Assembly (NCBI GenBank): GCA_963677325.2
Contig: CAXXGM010000008.1
Span: forward strand, 310,001-374,000
DNA: 64,000 nt
Origin: G963677325 sp963677325
Lineage (GTDB): Bacteria; Bacteroidota; Bacteroidia; Bacteroidales; Prolixibacteraceae
Direction of reading: 5' to 3'
Under the pieces are notes generated by a model. The model had not been told where the DNA came from. It saw only the letters and a list, made by a program, of their open reading frames with translations, and searched no databases. Every line of letters begins with the position of its first letter. Position 1 is the first letter of the stretch. This document shows, in pieces, positions 29,046 through 37,514 of the stretch. Both the position numbers and the translations under genes were made by a program.

Positions 29046-29138
29046 ATGCCGAGCGGAAAAAAGAGAAAAAGAGGTAAAATGGCTACCCACAAACGTAAAA
29101 AACGTTTGCGGAAGAATCGTCACAAGAAGAAGAAATAA
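29046..29138 (+). CDS. 30-residue highly basic peptide between HU and rng
   Basis: Starts MPSGKKRKRGKMATHKRKK and ends RKNRHKKKK, more than half Lys/Arg. I recall near-identical peptides at this position in many Bacteroidota, so it is a real gene too short for usual gene finders. The composition resembles the smallest ribosomal proteins (THX, L34-like), but no function is known to me. It lies 16 bases after HU and just before a terminator. Confidence 0.75.
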   Translation: MPSGKKRKRGKMATHKRKKRLRKNRHKKKK

Positions 29139-29163
29139 ACTTCTGTGACAATAAAAAATATTG

Positions 29164-29200
29164 AACCTAAAGTGCCTATGGTACTTTAGGTTTGTTTTAT
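29164..29200 (+). terminator. Terminator after the basic peptide gene
   Basis: AACCTAAAGTGCC, loop TAT, GGTACTTTAGGTT followed by TGTTTTATTTG. It ends the HU-peptide transcript ahead of rng, so rng probably uses read-through or its own promoter. Confidence 0.75.
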
Positions 29201-29237
29201 TTGTTAGTATTTATTGATTAGAAACAGAGTAAAGACC

Positions 29238-30779
29238 GTGAGTAATGAATTAGTAATTAATGTATCGCCCTCACATGTAGAAATCGCTTTACTCGAAAAC
29301 AAAAAACTTGTAGAATTAAACAAAGAAAGCAATGACCTTAAATTCGGCGTTGGAGATATTTACCTTGCAAAGGTAAAAAAAATCATGCCGGGGTTAAATG
29401 CAGCCTTTGTGGATGTAGGCTACGAGAAAGATGCTTTCCTTCACTATCTTGATTTGGGACCGCAGTTTCAGACTCTGAATAAATTTCTGAAAGAGGTTAA
29501 AAAGAGTCGCTCGGGATCTGTTCTTAAGATCCAGCCAGAACAGGATATCATAAAAGAGGGGAAAATAACCGATGTATTGAAGAGCGGTCAGAATGTTCTG
29601 GTGCAGATTGCCAAAGAACCTATTTCAACGAAAGGACCGCGTTTAACCTCAGAAATATCGGTTGCAGGAAGGAATATGGTTTTAATACCTTTCAGCAACA
29701 AGATTTCTGTATCACAAAAGATTGAATCGGCTGAAGAGAAGAGCCGGTTAAAAAAATTAGTCCAGAGCATATGCCCTAAAAATTACGGGGTCATTGTCAG
29801 GACCGCGGCGGAAGGAAAACGAGTGGCCGAATTGGACCAGGAATTAAGACGTCTGGTAGCCAAATACGAGAATGCAGTGATGAAACTGGAAAAGCTTACT
29901 GCTCCTTCCTTGGTTTTAAGAGAACTGGATCGCACAATTGCTATGATCAGGGATTTATATAATCCCGAATTTGAAAACATCTATGTTAACGAACCGGAGA
30001 TCGCCGCAGAAATAAAAGAATACGTCGGAACAATTGATCCTGAAAAGAAAAAGGTCGTCAAGTTTTACAATGGTAAAATTTCCATCTGGGAACATTTCGG
30101 GATTGATAAACAAATCAAAGCATCTTTCGGTAAGACTGTCTCCTTCAGGAGCGGCGCCTACCTGATCATTGAACACACGGAGGCATTTCATGTCATTGAT
30201 GTGAACAGTGGGAACAGATCCAAGACCGGGGATCAGGAATCAAATGCACTCGAGGTGAATTTAGCCGCGGCAGAAGAAGTAGCCAGGCAGCTGCGCCTCA
30301 GGGACATGGGAGGAATTATCGTTATCGATTTCATTGATATGCATGGTAACGAAAACCGGCAAAAAGTTTTCGAGAGAATGAAGGAAGTCATGGCTTCCGA
30401 CAGAACAAAGCACAACATTCTGCCCTTAAGCAAATTCTGTCTGATGCAGATAACGCGTCAGCGGGTACGGCAGGAGATGGCCATTGAGACAGCTGAAATG
30501 TGTCCTGTTTGTAAGGGTTCCGGGAAGGTAACTCCCACTTTATTGTTTATTGAAGAAATTGAACAGAAAGTGAGATACATCTTTGAGGACCTTCATAAGA
30601 AGGCGCTGACCATTCAACTGCATCCTTTTGTTGGGGCATTTGTCACCAGAGGATTGTTCTCAAAGGCTTTCAGATGGAAATGGAAGTATCACAGGGGGCT
30701 GAAAATTGAAGAGGTTAACTCAATGAGTTTCCTTGATTCGAAGTTCTTCGATGAAAACAGAGAAGAAATTATCTTTTAA
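29238..30779 (+). CDS. rng: Ribonuclease E/G family protein (RNase G)
   Basis: 513 residues. Endoribonuclease of RNA turnover and rRNA maturation. Seen: an S1 domain near residues 35-130 (VGDIYLAKVKKIMPGLNAAF), the 5'-sensor/RNase-H-like region with KISIWEHFGI, DNase-I-like metal site VIDVNSGNR and IVIDFIDMHG, and the zinc link CPVCKGSGKV. Length fits RNase G rather than RNase E. GTG at 29238 (SNELVINVSPSHVEIALLE) is the family-typical start; an in-frame TTG at 29214 is less likely. Confidence 0.95.
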   Translation: MSNELVINVSPSHVEIALLENKKLVELNKESNDLKFGVGDIYLAKVKKIMPGLNAAFVDVGYEKDAFLHYLDLGPQFQTLNKFLKEVKKSRSGSVLKIQPEQDIIKEGKITDVLKSGQNVLVQIAKEPISTKGPRLTSEISVAGRNMVLIPFSNKISVSQKIESAEEKSRLKKLVQSICPKNYGVIVRTAAEGKRVAELDQELRRLVAKYENAVMKLEKLTAPSLVLRELDRTIAMIRDLYNPEFENIYVNEPEIAAEIKEYVGTIDPEKKKVVKFYNGKISIWEHFGIDKQIKASFGKTVSFRSGAYLIIEHTEAFHVIDVNSGNRSKTGDQESNALEVNLAAAEEVARQLRLRDMGGIIVIDFIDMHGNENRQKVFERMKEVMASDRTKHNILPLSKFCLMQITRQRVRQEMAIETAEMCPVCKGSGKVTPTLLFIEEIEQKVRYIFEDLHKKALTIQLHPFVGAFVTRGLFSKAFRWKWKYHRGLKIEEVNSMSFLDSKFFDENREEIIF

Positions 30780-30782
30780 GCT

Positions 30783-30817
30783 TAAAAGGCTCATGTATCG
30801 GACATGAGCCTTTTTTT
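30783..30817 (+). terminator. Rho-independent terminator of rng
   Basis: AAAAGGCTCATGT, loop, ACATGAGCCTTTTTTT immediately after the stop codon of rng. Confidence 0.9.
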
Positions 30818-30859
30818 ATTAGCTTTGGATCTGAATTATTTTCCATAGTCTGAAATGGT

Positions 30860-32887
30860 ATGAAAAAATATCTGTTTTTATTCTTTGCTCTTCTTCATCT
30901 TCAATCATTGCTGATGGCTCAGATCATTTCTCCCGTTAAATGGAGTTTTGAACAGAAGCAGATTAGCAGCAATGAAATTGAACTCATTTTTAAGGGCCAT
31001 ATCGATAAAGGCTGGCACCTTTATTCCATCAATCTTCCGGATGGCGGACCAATAAAAACAACATTTCATTTCGAAACAGACAGCACTAAAGTCCAGCTGC
31101 AGGGAGGAATTGCTGCCATAACTAAGCCAATCAAAGAGCATGATAAGATCTTTGATATGGATTTGGAGTTTTTTAATGATCAGGCCGTCTTTTCACAGAA
31201 AGTAAAAGTGAATTCCAGACCTGTTATCATCAAAGGAACAATTGAATACCAAACCTGTAATGATGAAACCTGTACCTTAAATGAATCGGACTTTTCTTTT
31301 ACGATCAACGGGGCTGAAGCGGCCGTATCGGAGAAAGTCCCACTGGCACAGGATTCAATAAAAGTCCAGCCCCCTCTGTTGGAGACCGGCATTCACCATA
31401 ACCTTGGATGGTTTTTGATCTTTAGTTTTCTTGCGGGTTTGGCGGCCATACTTACCCCTTGTGTTTTTCCCATGATCCCGATGACCGTCTCTTTTTTTTT
31501 GTCCAGCAACAAATCCAAACTGATGGCCAGGGTTCAAGCCCTTGTTTATGGAGGTTCCATCATTTTAATTTATACCGTGATCGGGACCATTGTAGCGCTG
31601 ACCTTTGGGGCTGATTTTGCGAACTTCCTCAGTACTCACTGGATTCCCAACATCTTGTTTTTTGTTATTTTCGTCATCTTTGCCTTCTCTTTCTTTGGCG
31701 CCTTTGAAATTATTCTTCCCTCAAACTGGGTTAACAAAAGTGATAAAGCTGCTGATAAAGGCGGAGTTGGCGGCGCTTTTTTCATGGCGCTGACTTTGGT
31801 CCTGGTTTCTTTTAGCTGTACAGGACCGATTGTAGGCGCTATTCTTGTCGAATCAGCCGGAGGTATGGTGCTTAAGCCTGTCGTTGGAATGCTTGGTTTT
31901 TCTCTGGCTTTTGCACTCCCTTTTACTTTATTCGCCCTTTTCCCCCAATGGCTGACAAGACTCCCTAAATCAGGGGGCTGGCTGAATTCGGTAAAGGTTT
32001 TTCTTGGTTTCATAGAACTTGCCCTTGGACTTAAGTTTCTCAGTGTGGCTGATCAAACTTATCACTGGGGAATACTGGACCGCGATATCTATATCGCTTT
32101 CTGGATTGTCATCTTTACCTTATTGGGATTTTATTTCCTGGGCAGGCTGAAATTCGCCTATGACAGTGATGTCAAACATGTGACGGTTTCCAGGTTAATG
32201 CTGGCGCTCTTAACCTTCACTTTTGTTGTTTATCTGATACCGGGAATGTTTGGCGCACCTCTTAAAGCAATTTCAGGTTATCTCCCCCCCATGACATCGC
32301 ATGACTTTGATTTGCACCGGATCATAAGGGATGAGATAAGAATGAATAAATCAGCTCAGTTTTTAACGGGGAAAACGGATTCTATTACCGGATGTGAGAA
32401 ATCCAAATATTCTGAATTCCTCGAGCTGCCTCATGGTCTGGACGGGTATTTTGATTTTGAACAGGGACTGGCTTGTGCAAAGGCTCAGAATAAACCTGTC
32501 TTCATTGATTTTACGGGACACGGGTGCGTAAACTGCCGCGAAATGGAAGCCAATGTATGGTCTGATCCAAGGGTGCTTAAAAAGCTTCAGAATGACTTTG
32601 TTATTATTGCTTTATACGTGGATGATAAAACAGATCTTCCACAAAGTGAATGGGTTACTTCCACCGTAGATCAGAGGGTAAAAAAGACTCTTGGAAAGAA
32701 ATATGCCGATTTCCAGATTGCCCGATTTGGCGTAAACGCGCAGCCTTATTATGTGCTGCTCGATCTGGATCAGTCGCTTTTAACAAAACCTACTGCAAGG
32801 GATCTTAATCCTGATCATTTTATAGAATTTCTTGATAAAGGTATTGCCGAGTACAAAAAAAGGCATAATTTATTAAACAGGTCATAG
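30860..32887 (+). CDS. dsbD: Thiol:disulfide interchange protein DsbD
   Basis: 675 residues, inner membrane. Passes reducing equivalents from cytoplasmic thioredoxin to periplasmic disulfide partners. In order: a signal peptide (ending about LLMAQ); the periplasmic alpha domain with a Cys pair in TCNDETCTL near residue 132; eight or so membrane segments from residue 178 with the conserved TPCVFPMIPMT and SCTGPIVGA cysteines; and a C-terminal thioredoxin domain with FTGHGCVNCREM (CxxC) near residue 550. All six functional cysteines are present. Single gene after the rng terminator. Confidence 0.95.
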   Translation: MKKYLFLFFALLHLQSLLMAQIISPVKWSFEQKQISSNEIELIFKGHIDKGWHLYSINLPDGGPIKTTFHFETDSTKVQLQGGIAAITKPIKEHDKIFDMDLEFFNDQAVFSQKVKVNSRPVIIKGTIEYQTCNDETCTLNESDFSFTINGAEAAVSEKVPLAQDSIKVQPPLLETGIHHNLGWFLIFSFLAGLAAILTPCVFPMIPMTVSFFLSSNKSKLMARVQALVYGGSIILIYTVIGTIVALTFGADFANFLSTHWIPNILFFVIFVIFAFSFFGAFEIILPSNWVNKSDKAADKGGVGGAFFMALTLVLVSFSCTGPIVGAILVESAGGMVLKPVVGMLGFSLAFALPFTLFALFPQWLTRLPKSGGWLNSVKVFLGFIELALGLKFLSVADQTYHWGILDRDIYIAFWIVIFTLLGFYFLGRLKFAYDSDVKHVTVSRLMLALLTFTFVVYLIPGMFGAPLKAISGYLPPMTSHDFDLHRIIRDEIRMNKSAQFLTGKTDSITGCEKSKYSEFLELPHGLDGYFDFEQGLACAKAQNKPVFIDFTGHGCVNCREMEANVWSDPRVLKKLQNDFVIIALYVDDKTDLPQSEWVTSTVDQRVKKTLGKKYADFQIARFGVNAQPYYVLLDLDQSLLTKPTARDLNPDHFIEFLDKGIAEYKKRHNLLNRS

Positions 32888-32953
32888 CCAAACAGGTGTT
32901 TTATTACCAAAATATCGCCGCTAAGCGGCTTAAAACTGATCTTTCCTTTTGTC

Positions 32954-33009
32954 TACCATAATACCGCCGTTATACGGCTAAACAGCCGCACAGCGGCGAC
33001 ATTATGGTA
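32954..33009. repeat. REP-like hairpin element in the dsbD 3' gap
   Basis: TACCATAATACCGCCGTTATACGGCT / AGCCGCACAGCGGCGACATTATGGTA folds into an imperfect stem of about 25 bp. Partial echoes (ATATCGCCGCTAAGCGGC at 32912; CAGCCGTGTAACGGCGACAT at 33033) surround it, so the 356-base gap is a small cluster of GC-rich palindromic units. Confidence 0.65.
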
Positions 33010-33243
33010 GTTGAAATGCAACATCATTTGATTCAGCCGTGTAACGGCGACATTATGGTTTTAATCTTAATAAACTGCCAAAATATCGCTACCAAAATCT
33101 CGCCATTATTCCTCAATATTCATGACAATGAAACTTTAACACATACTTCTCTGTTTCAAACTTAAAGTAGTTTCAATGTTGCGACGCTCTTTCAACCGAT
33201 CTGGAACATTGAAACTCTTTGAATCTTTGTAACTCAAAATGTG

Positions 33244-33873
33244 ATGGGAAAATCGAACGTACTTTTCTGGAATGTTGATACACAGGTTGATTTCATTGAA
33301 CCAACAGGAAAACTATACGCTCCCGGTGCAGAAAATATCAGGCCCATCCTGAAAGAGATCAAAGAATATGCAAAACGAAAAGGCATTAGGGTTATCAATA
33401 CCTGTGATTTTCACAATGCTGATTCTCCGGAGCTGTCATTAAATCCTGATTACATCACTTCATTCCCTGAGCATTGCATGGCAGGTACTCCCGGGGCTGA
33501 ATATATTAGCGAAACAAAGCCTGAGAATCCGTTCGTCATCGACTGGTCGGCAGATAAGAGTATTATGACACTGCTCGAAAAAGAGAATCCCCGCAATATT
33601 GTAATCCGCAAAGATGTATTTGATGTGTTTGCAGGGAATCCATATACGGATCAGATTTTGCAAATGATAGCTCCTGAAAAGGTCTTTGTGTATGGGGTGA
33701 CGACCAATGTCTGTGTCGATCAGGTGGTAATGGGACTTTCCGAAAGAAGCTATAAAGTGTATGTCTTTCAGGATGCCATAAAAGAACTCCCGAAGATTCC
33801 TCTGCCTTTTGATAAATGGCGAAGTTGCAGTGTCGAAATGATTAATTTTCAGAAAGTTAATCAATACATTTAA
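33244..33873 (+). CDS. Nicotinamidase-like cysteine hydrolase (isochorismatase superfamily)
   Basis: 209 residues. The catalytic triad is visible as Asp in NVDTQVDFI near residue 13, Lys in VIRKDVFDVF and Cys in VYGVTTNVCVDQ near residue 157. The order and the CDFH metal-site motif near residue 58 suit nicotinamidase/pyrazinamidase (NAD salvage), but the superfamily is broad. The ATG at 33244 was chosen over the GTG three bases upstream. Stand-alone gene flanked by repeats. Confidence 0.8.
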   Translation: MGKSNVLFWNVDTQVDFIEPTGKLYAPGAENIRPILKEIKEYAKRKGIRVINTCDFHNADSPELSLNPDYITSFPEHCMAGTPGAEYISETKPENPFVIDWSADKSIMTLLEKENPRNIVIRKDVFDVFAGNPYTDQILQMIAPEKVFVYGVTTNVCVDQVVMGLSERSYKVYVFQDAIKELPKIPLPFDKWRSCSVEMINFQKVNQYI

Positions 33874-33900
33874 TTCGAGAAACTTCCATCTGACCAATTC

Positions 33901-34060
33901 AAATAATAATAAGGTTGGAGGAAGGGATGGGTGTAACTTTTTTTTACTAAGGTTAACAAGGTCTGATTATTACGATATGTTTTTTCCTAACCTTATTGAC
34001 CTTAGTAGAGAGAACATGCAAACAAAACCCTCAACCTTATTAACCTTATTTTAAAACATG
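33901..34060. repeat. Interspersed palindromic repeat (AACCTTATT core)
   Basis: AATAAGGTTGGAGG ... TACTAAGGTTAACAAGGT ... CTTATTGACCTTAGTA ... CAACCTTATTAACCTTATT. Two nested inverted arms, as in the repeats at 23262 and 42613. It occupies the gap between the hydrolase gene and map. Confidence 0.65.
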
Positions 34061-34126
34061 TCGTTAGTTTCCATTCGCACGTTTTAAATCGTGAAAGTCT
34101 GTTCGCCGTTAACCGTTCACTACACC

Positions 34127-34903
34127 TCAGCTGACAGGATATTCGTTCGATACATCGGTCAAAACCTCATACCCTGTTTCTGTGACAAGAATGGTATGCT
34201 CATATTGAGCAGACAGCTTATTATCGACTGTTCTGGCTGTCCATCCATCAATAGGATCCACTTTTACGCGTGGTTTCCCCTCGTTAATCATTGGTTCAAT
34301 GGTAAATATCATCCCTGGTTTAAGCCGGGGTCCGCTATTTTTGGGAGCAGCGTGGTCAACCTGAGGCTCCTCATGAAAATCAACTCCTACGCCATGCCCG
34401 CAATATTCATAGACCACACTGAATCCCTGGGCCGTGGCGTAACGTGAGATAAAGAAACCAATATTCCCCAGGTAATTTCCCGGTTTTACCTGCTGAATCC
34501 CGAGATCAAGGCAATGTTTGGTGGCCTTAACCAGTTTGTCGGCAGTTTCTGAAATTTCCCCTACGGTGAACATTTTGCTGGTGTCGCCATAATAACCGTT
34601 CAGGATCGTTGTAATATCGATATTAAGAATATCGCCATTCTTTAAAATAGTATCGTGAGATGGGATCCCGTGACAGACCACATTGTTGGGAGAAATGCAG
34701 CATGATTTTGGATAACCGTTGTAATTCATGGTAGCTGATATCGCGCCATGATCTTCAATAAACTTGCTGATCAATGAATCAAGATATTCGGTATTTACTC
34801 CTTCTTTGACAAATTCTTCAATATATAGCAAAGTTTCACCGGCCAGTTTTGAACTTTTCCGGATTCCCTCAATCTGTTCTGCATTCTTGATAATAATACT
34901 CAT
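34127..34903 (-). CDS. map: Methionine aminopeptidase, type I
   Basis: 258 residues. Removes the N-terminal methionine of new proteins. Metal ligands lie in NIDITTILNGYYGDTSKMF (two Asp), GHGVGVDFHEEP (His), MIFTIEPMI (Glu) and YEHTILVTETG (Glu). Type I without an N-terminal zinc extension. ATG at 34903 is followed by SIIIKNAEQIEGIRKS. Same strand as miaA, about 100 bases downstream. Confidence 0.96.
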   Translation of the reverse strand: MSIIIKNAEQIEGIRKSSKLAGETLLYIEEFVKEGVNTEYLDSLISKFIEDHGAISATMNYNGYPKSCCISPNNVVCHGIPSHDTILKNGDILNIDITTILNGYYGDTSKMFTVGEISETADKLVKATKHCLDLGIQQVKPGNYLGNIGFFISRYATAQGFSVVYEYCGHGVGVDFHEEPQVDHAAPKNSGPRLKPGMIFTIEPMINEGKPRVKVDPIDGWTARTVDNKLSAQYEHTILVTETGYEVLTDVSNEYPVS

Positions 34904-35000
34904 CTGTTTTTATTAAATCAGGTAAAATTGGGCAAAAAAACACTAAATACAAAATAACGTCATGTTTATTTAATTGTTCAGAAAAGGAAGTGAAAGATAA

Positions 35001-35924
35001 TCAAGACCTGAGCAAAGAAAGAATTTTTCCCGTTTTATCCATTAAAGGCAGACTTCCATCAATCCAATGGATGTTGAAACCCTCCCGTTCCATCTTACGG
35101 AACCAGGTCATTTGCCGTTTGGCAAACTGATGGATGGCAATATTTAACTGGTCTGTCATTTCTTCATAAGTAATCTTCCCTGTTACGTAAAGGGTGAGGT
35201 ATTTATATTCCAGGCCGTAATAAATCAGCTCTTCCGGCTTTAAACCCTGTTCAAGCAATCCTTTCACTTCATCTGCCATCCCATTCTCAAGACGTTGATT
35301 CAATCTTGAAGTAATCCGGCGTCTGCGGGTTTCCCTGTCAACATGAATGCCAATAATCAGGCTGTTGATGGAAGGAAAGGCAAATACCGTTTCAGGATTG
35401 GCGATACGGTATTCTTCTATCTCAATCGCCCTGATGGCCCTCTTTTTATTTTCAATATCACTGGTATTATTGATCTTCTTGTAGGAGCTTAGTAATTCAG
35501 TTAATTGTTCAAGGGTTAGCTCATGAAGTTCTTCCCTTCTTTTTTCGTTTACCGGTACCTGGATCAGTTGGTATCCTTTCAAAACAGCCTCGAGATACAT
35601 CCCGCTTCCCCCGCACATGACAGGGAATTTCTCACGTTCTTTCAGGTTGAGGAATACTTTTAAAAAGTCTTTTTGATACTGATAAACGTTGTACTGATAC
35701 CCTGCCTCTGCGATATCAATCAGATGGTAGGGAACCTGTCCGGCCTCTGTCTGATATTCATTCAAATCCTTACCGGTACCCAAATCCATTCCGCGGTAGA
35801 CTTGCCTGGAGTCAGCCGAAATGATCTCTCCCTCTGTTTTAAGAGCAAGATCCACAGCTACTTCTGTCTTTCCTGAAGCGGTAGGCCCCAGGATGACGGC
35901 CATATCGTACTTAAATTCCTTCAT
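35001..35924 (-). CDS. miaA: tRNA dimethylallyltransferase MiaA
   Basis: 307 residues. Adds a dimethylallyl group to A37 of tRNAs reading U-starting codons. P-loop GPTASGKTEVA near residue 13, DSRQVYRGMDLGTGK near residue 37, the substrate motif GGSGMYLEAV near residue 105, and YRIANPETVF. Full length. Upstream of map on the same strand. Confidence 0.96.
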   Translation of the reverse strand: MKEFKYDMAVILGPTASGKTEVAVDLALKTEGEIISADSRQVYRGMDLGTGKDLNEYQTEAGQVPYHLIDIAEAGYQYNVYQYQKDFLKVFLNLKEREKFPVMCGGSGMYLEAVLKGYQLIQVPVNEKRREELHELTLEQLTELLSSYKKINNTSDIENKKRAIRAIEIEEYRIANPETVFAFPSINSLIIGIHVDRETRRRRITSRLNQRLENGMADEVKGLLEQGLKPEELIYYGLEYKYLTLYVTGKITYEEMTDQLNIAIHQFAKRQMTWFRKMEREGFNIHWIDGSLPLMDKTGKILSLLRS

Positions 35925-36110
35925 TGCAAGTTCTAAGGCTATAAAGTTTCAAAGTTACAAAAGTTTCAAAGTTACAAATCTAAGGGGTAAATCTTGAAAA
36001 CTTGATAACTTGGATGTGATAATTGAGTTCCGAATCCAAATCCGCAAGAACTTAGAAACAATACTTTATTTTCCTTTATTTCCAACCTTAGTAAAGGTGA
36101 ATATAATAAT

Positions 36111-36395
36111 TTATGCGAATTAAGAGTTGAAAATATCATCTTCGATAACCTAATCTTTTAAAAAACACCTCAGTAGACGGATTGATTTTACCCCTCCACC
36201 GACCTAATTACCTGATTAAATTAGGTAATTAGGTAAATTTTTCTCTACCGGCCATTTCTACTGAGGTGTTTTCAACAGATTAGGTTATCCATTTCTTATT
36301 TTGAACGTTTAATGAAAAAAGCTTTATACATAATTGGCTACAATACAATGTCAACTTTCCAAGTTTCATTATTTTCCAACCCTTAATTCGCATAA
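36111..36395. mobile_element. F2 MITE copy a, 285 bp
   Basis: Terminal inverted repeats TTATGCGAATTAAGAGTTGA / complement of TTATGCGAATTAAGGGTTGG. The inside is the same GATAACCTAATC ... AACACCTCAGTAGA ... TTACCTGATTAAATTAGGTAA ... CTACTGAGGTGTTTT ... GATTAGGTTATC palindrome as in F1, but with unrelated ends. An equal-length copy lies at 50641-50925. Beside it, 36083-36105 (CAACCTTAGTAAAGGTGAAT) is a scrap of another repeat. Confidence 0.85.
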
Positions 36396-36416
36396 TTAAC
36401 CGAACTTTATTCCATT

Positions 36417-36600
36417 AACGTGAGTTCGATCTATGCAGCAAATAAAATTCCAGGGATAAAGTAATTCCTGGTTGTCTGATTACTTATACCGGTGATTTTG
36501 ATAACCTAATCCATCGAAAAACACCTTGGTAGCAATGGGAATATCCCCTATAATCTAACCTTATAACCTAATTTTAGTTATCAAAATGTGACTATTATCA
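36417..36600. mobile_element. F1 MITE copy c, incomplete
   Basis: Begins AACGTGAGTTCGATCTATG and contains GATAACCTAATCCATCG, AAAACACCTTGGTAG and CTAACCTTATAACCTAATT. No matching right terminus was found before smpB, so the copy is truncated or strongly diverged. Confidence 0.55.
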
Positions 36601-36685
36601 ATCAATTCATCATCAAAACATCGATTCTCAAAATGAATATGTCATTCTCCGGTTTTTAAAATCCTGAAAAGAGGATAGTTTTAGC

Positions 36686-36693
36686 TAAATTTG
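36686..36693 (+). promoter_or_regulatory. Bacteroidota -7 element upstream of smpB
   Basis: TAAATTTG, 32 bases before the smpB start, fits TAnnTTTG. No -33 TTTG at good spacing. Confidence 0.35.
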
Positions 36694-36725
36694 CAAAATA
36701 AAGAAAAGAATTAAGCAGGAAAACG

Positions 36726-37178
36726 ATGTCACTTCAGCAAAATATCAATATCAAGAACAAGCGGGCCAGCTTCGATTACGAGTTTATCGATAAATTTGTT
36801 GCCGGGCTTGTGTTGATGGGAACTGAAATAAAATCCATCCGGGCCGGAAAAGTGAGCATGAATGATTCTTACTGCTATTTCATTGAAAACGAATTGTACG
36901 TTAAAAATCTCAGCATCTCTGAATACGAGTATGGCACGCGTTATAATCATGAAGTCAGGCGGGAACGAAAATGTCTTCTCAGCCGTCGCGAACTCAACAA
37001 ACTGGATCGTAAAGTAAAGGAATCAGGGCTTACCATTGTTCCCGTCCGACTCTTTGTCAATGACAAAGGATTGGCCAAGCTCGAGATTGCACTGGCGAGG
37101 GGTAAAGCCAATTACGACAAGCGTCAGAGCCTCAAAGAAAAAGATGCCAGGCGAGAGATGGACCGCGAACACAAATAA
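36726..37178 (+). CDS. smpB: SsrA-binding protein SmpB
   Basis: 150 residues. Binds tmRNA for ribosome rescue by trans-translation. The oligonucleotide-binding barrel is recognisable from NIKNKRASFDYEF, GLVLMGTEIKSIRAGKVSM, SISEYEYGTRYNHE, and KGLAKLEIALARGKANYDKR, with a basic tail KDARREMDREHK. Full length. No tmRNA gene was recognised in the window. Confidence 0.96.
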   Translation: MSLQQNINIKNKRASFDYEFIDKFVAGLVLMGTEIKSIRAGKVSMNDSYCYFIENELYVKNLSISEYEYGTRYNHEVRRERKCLLSRRELNKLDRKVKESGLTIVPVRLFVNDKGLAKLEIALARGKANYDKRQSLKEKDARREMDREHK

Positions 37179-37336
37179 AACAAAAAAGAGCGATGCATCT
37201 TTGAACAGCTGTTTTCATCGTAAAGTAGTTCTCTGAGGGGTAATAAGCCTTCGATTGAAAAGATAGTACCCTCCTTTTATAGAAACTTCCCACACCAAAA
37301 TTGAATGCCTGCCGGAATATACCAACGCTATATTGT

Positions 37337-37436
37337 CTGTGCATTTATTGTGCACAAACTGTGCATCTGTTGTGCTATTTATGCACAGCAAGTGCACAGC
37401 AAATGCACAGCAAATGCACAGCAAGTGCACAGTAAA
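37337..37436. repeat. TGCACA-rich tandem and inverted repeats
   Basis: Five direct 11-bp units TGCACAGCAAA/G at about 37382-37436, preceded by opposite-orientation words (TGTGCATTTATTGTGCAC, CTGTGCATCTGTTGTGC). The two halves could form a long foldback. It lies between the convergent smpB and POT transporter genes; a terminator-like or structural role is possible. Confidence 0.7.
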
Positions 37437-37514
37437 CACGACGCAGTTATAGCGCAATCATGAACCAATCAGGAACAAGACTGTAACAGGGTAAAAGGAT
37501 AAATCGCTGAAAAA

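Noticed and set aside
37382..37436. Origin iterons
   Set aside because: The 11-bp units are too few and there is no replication protein gene or DnaA-box cluster beside them.
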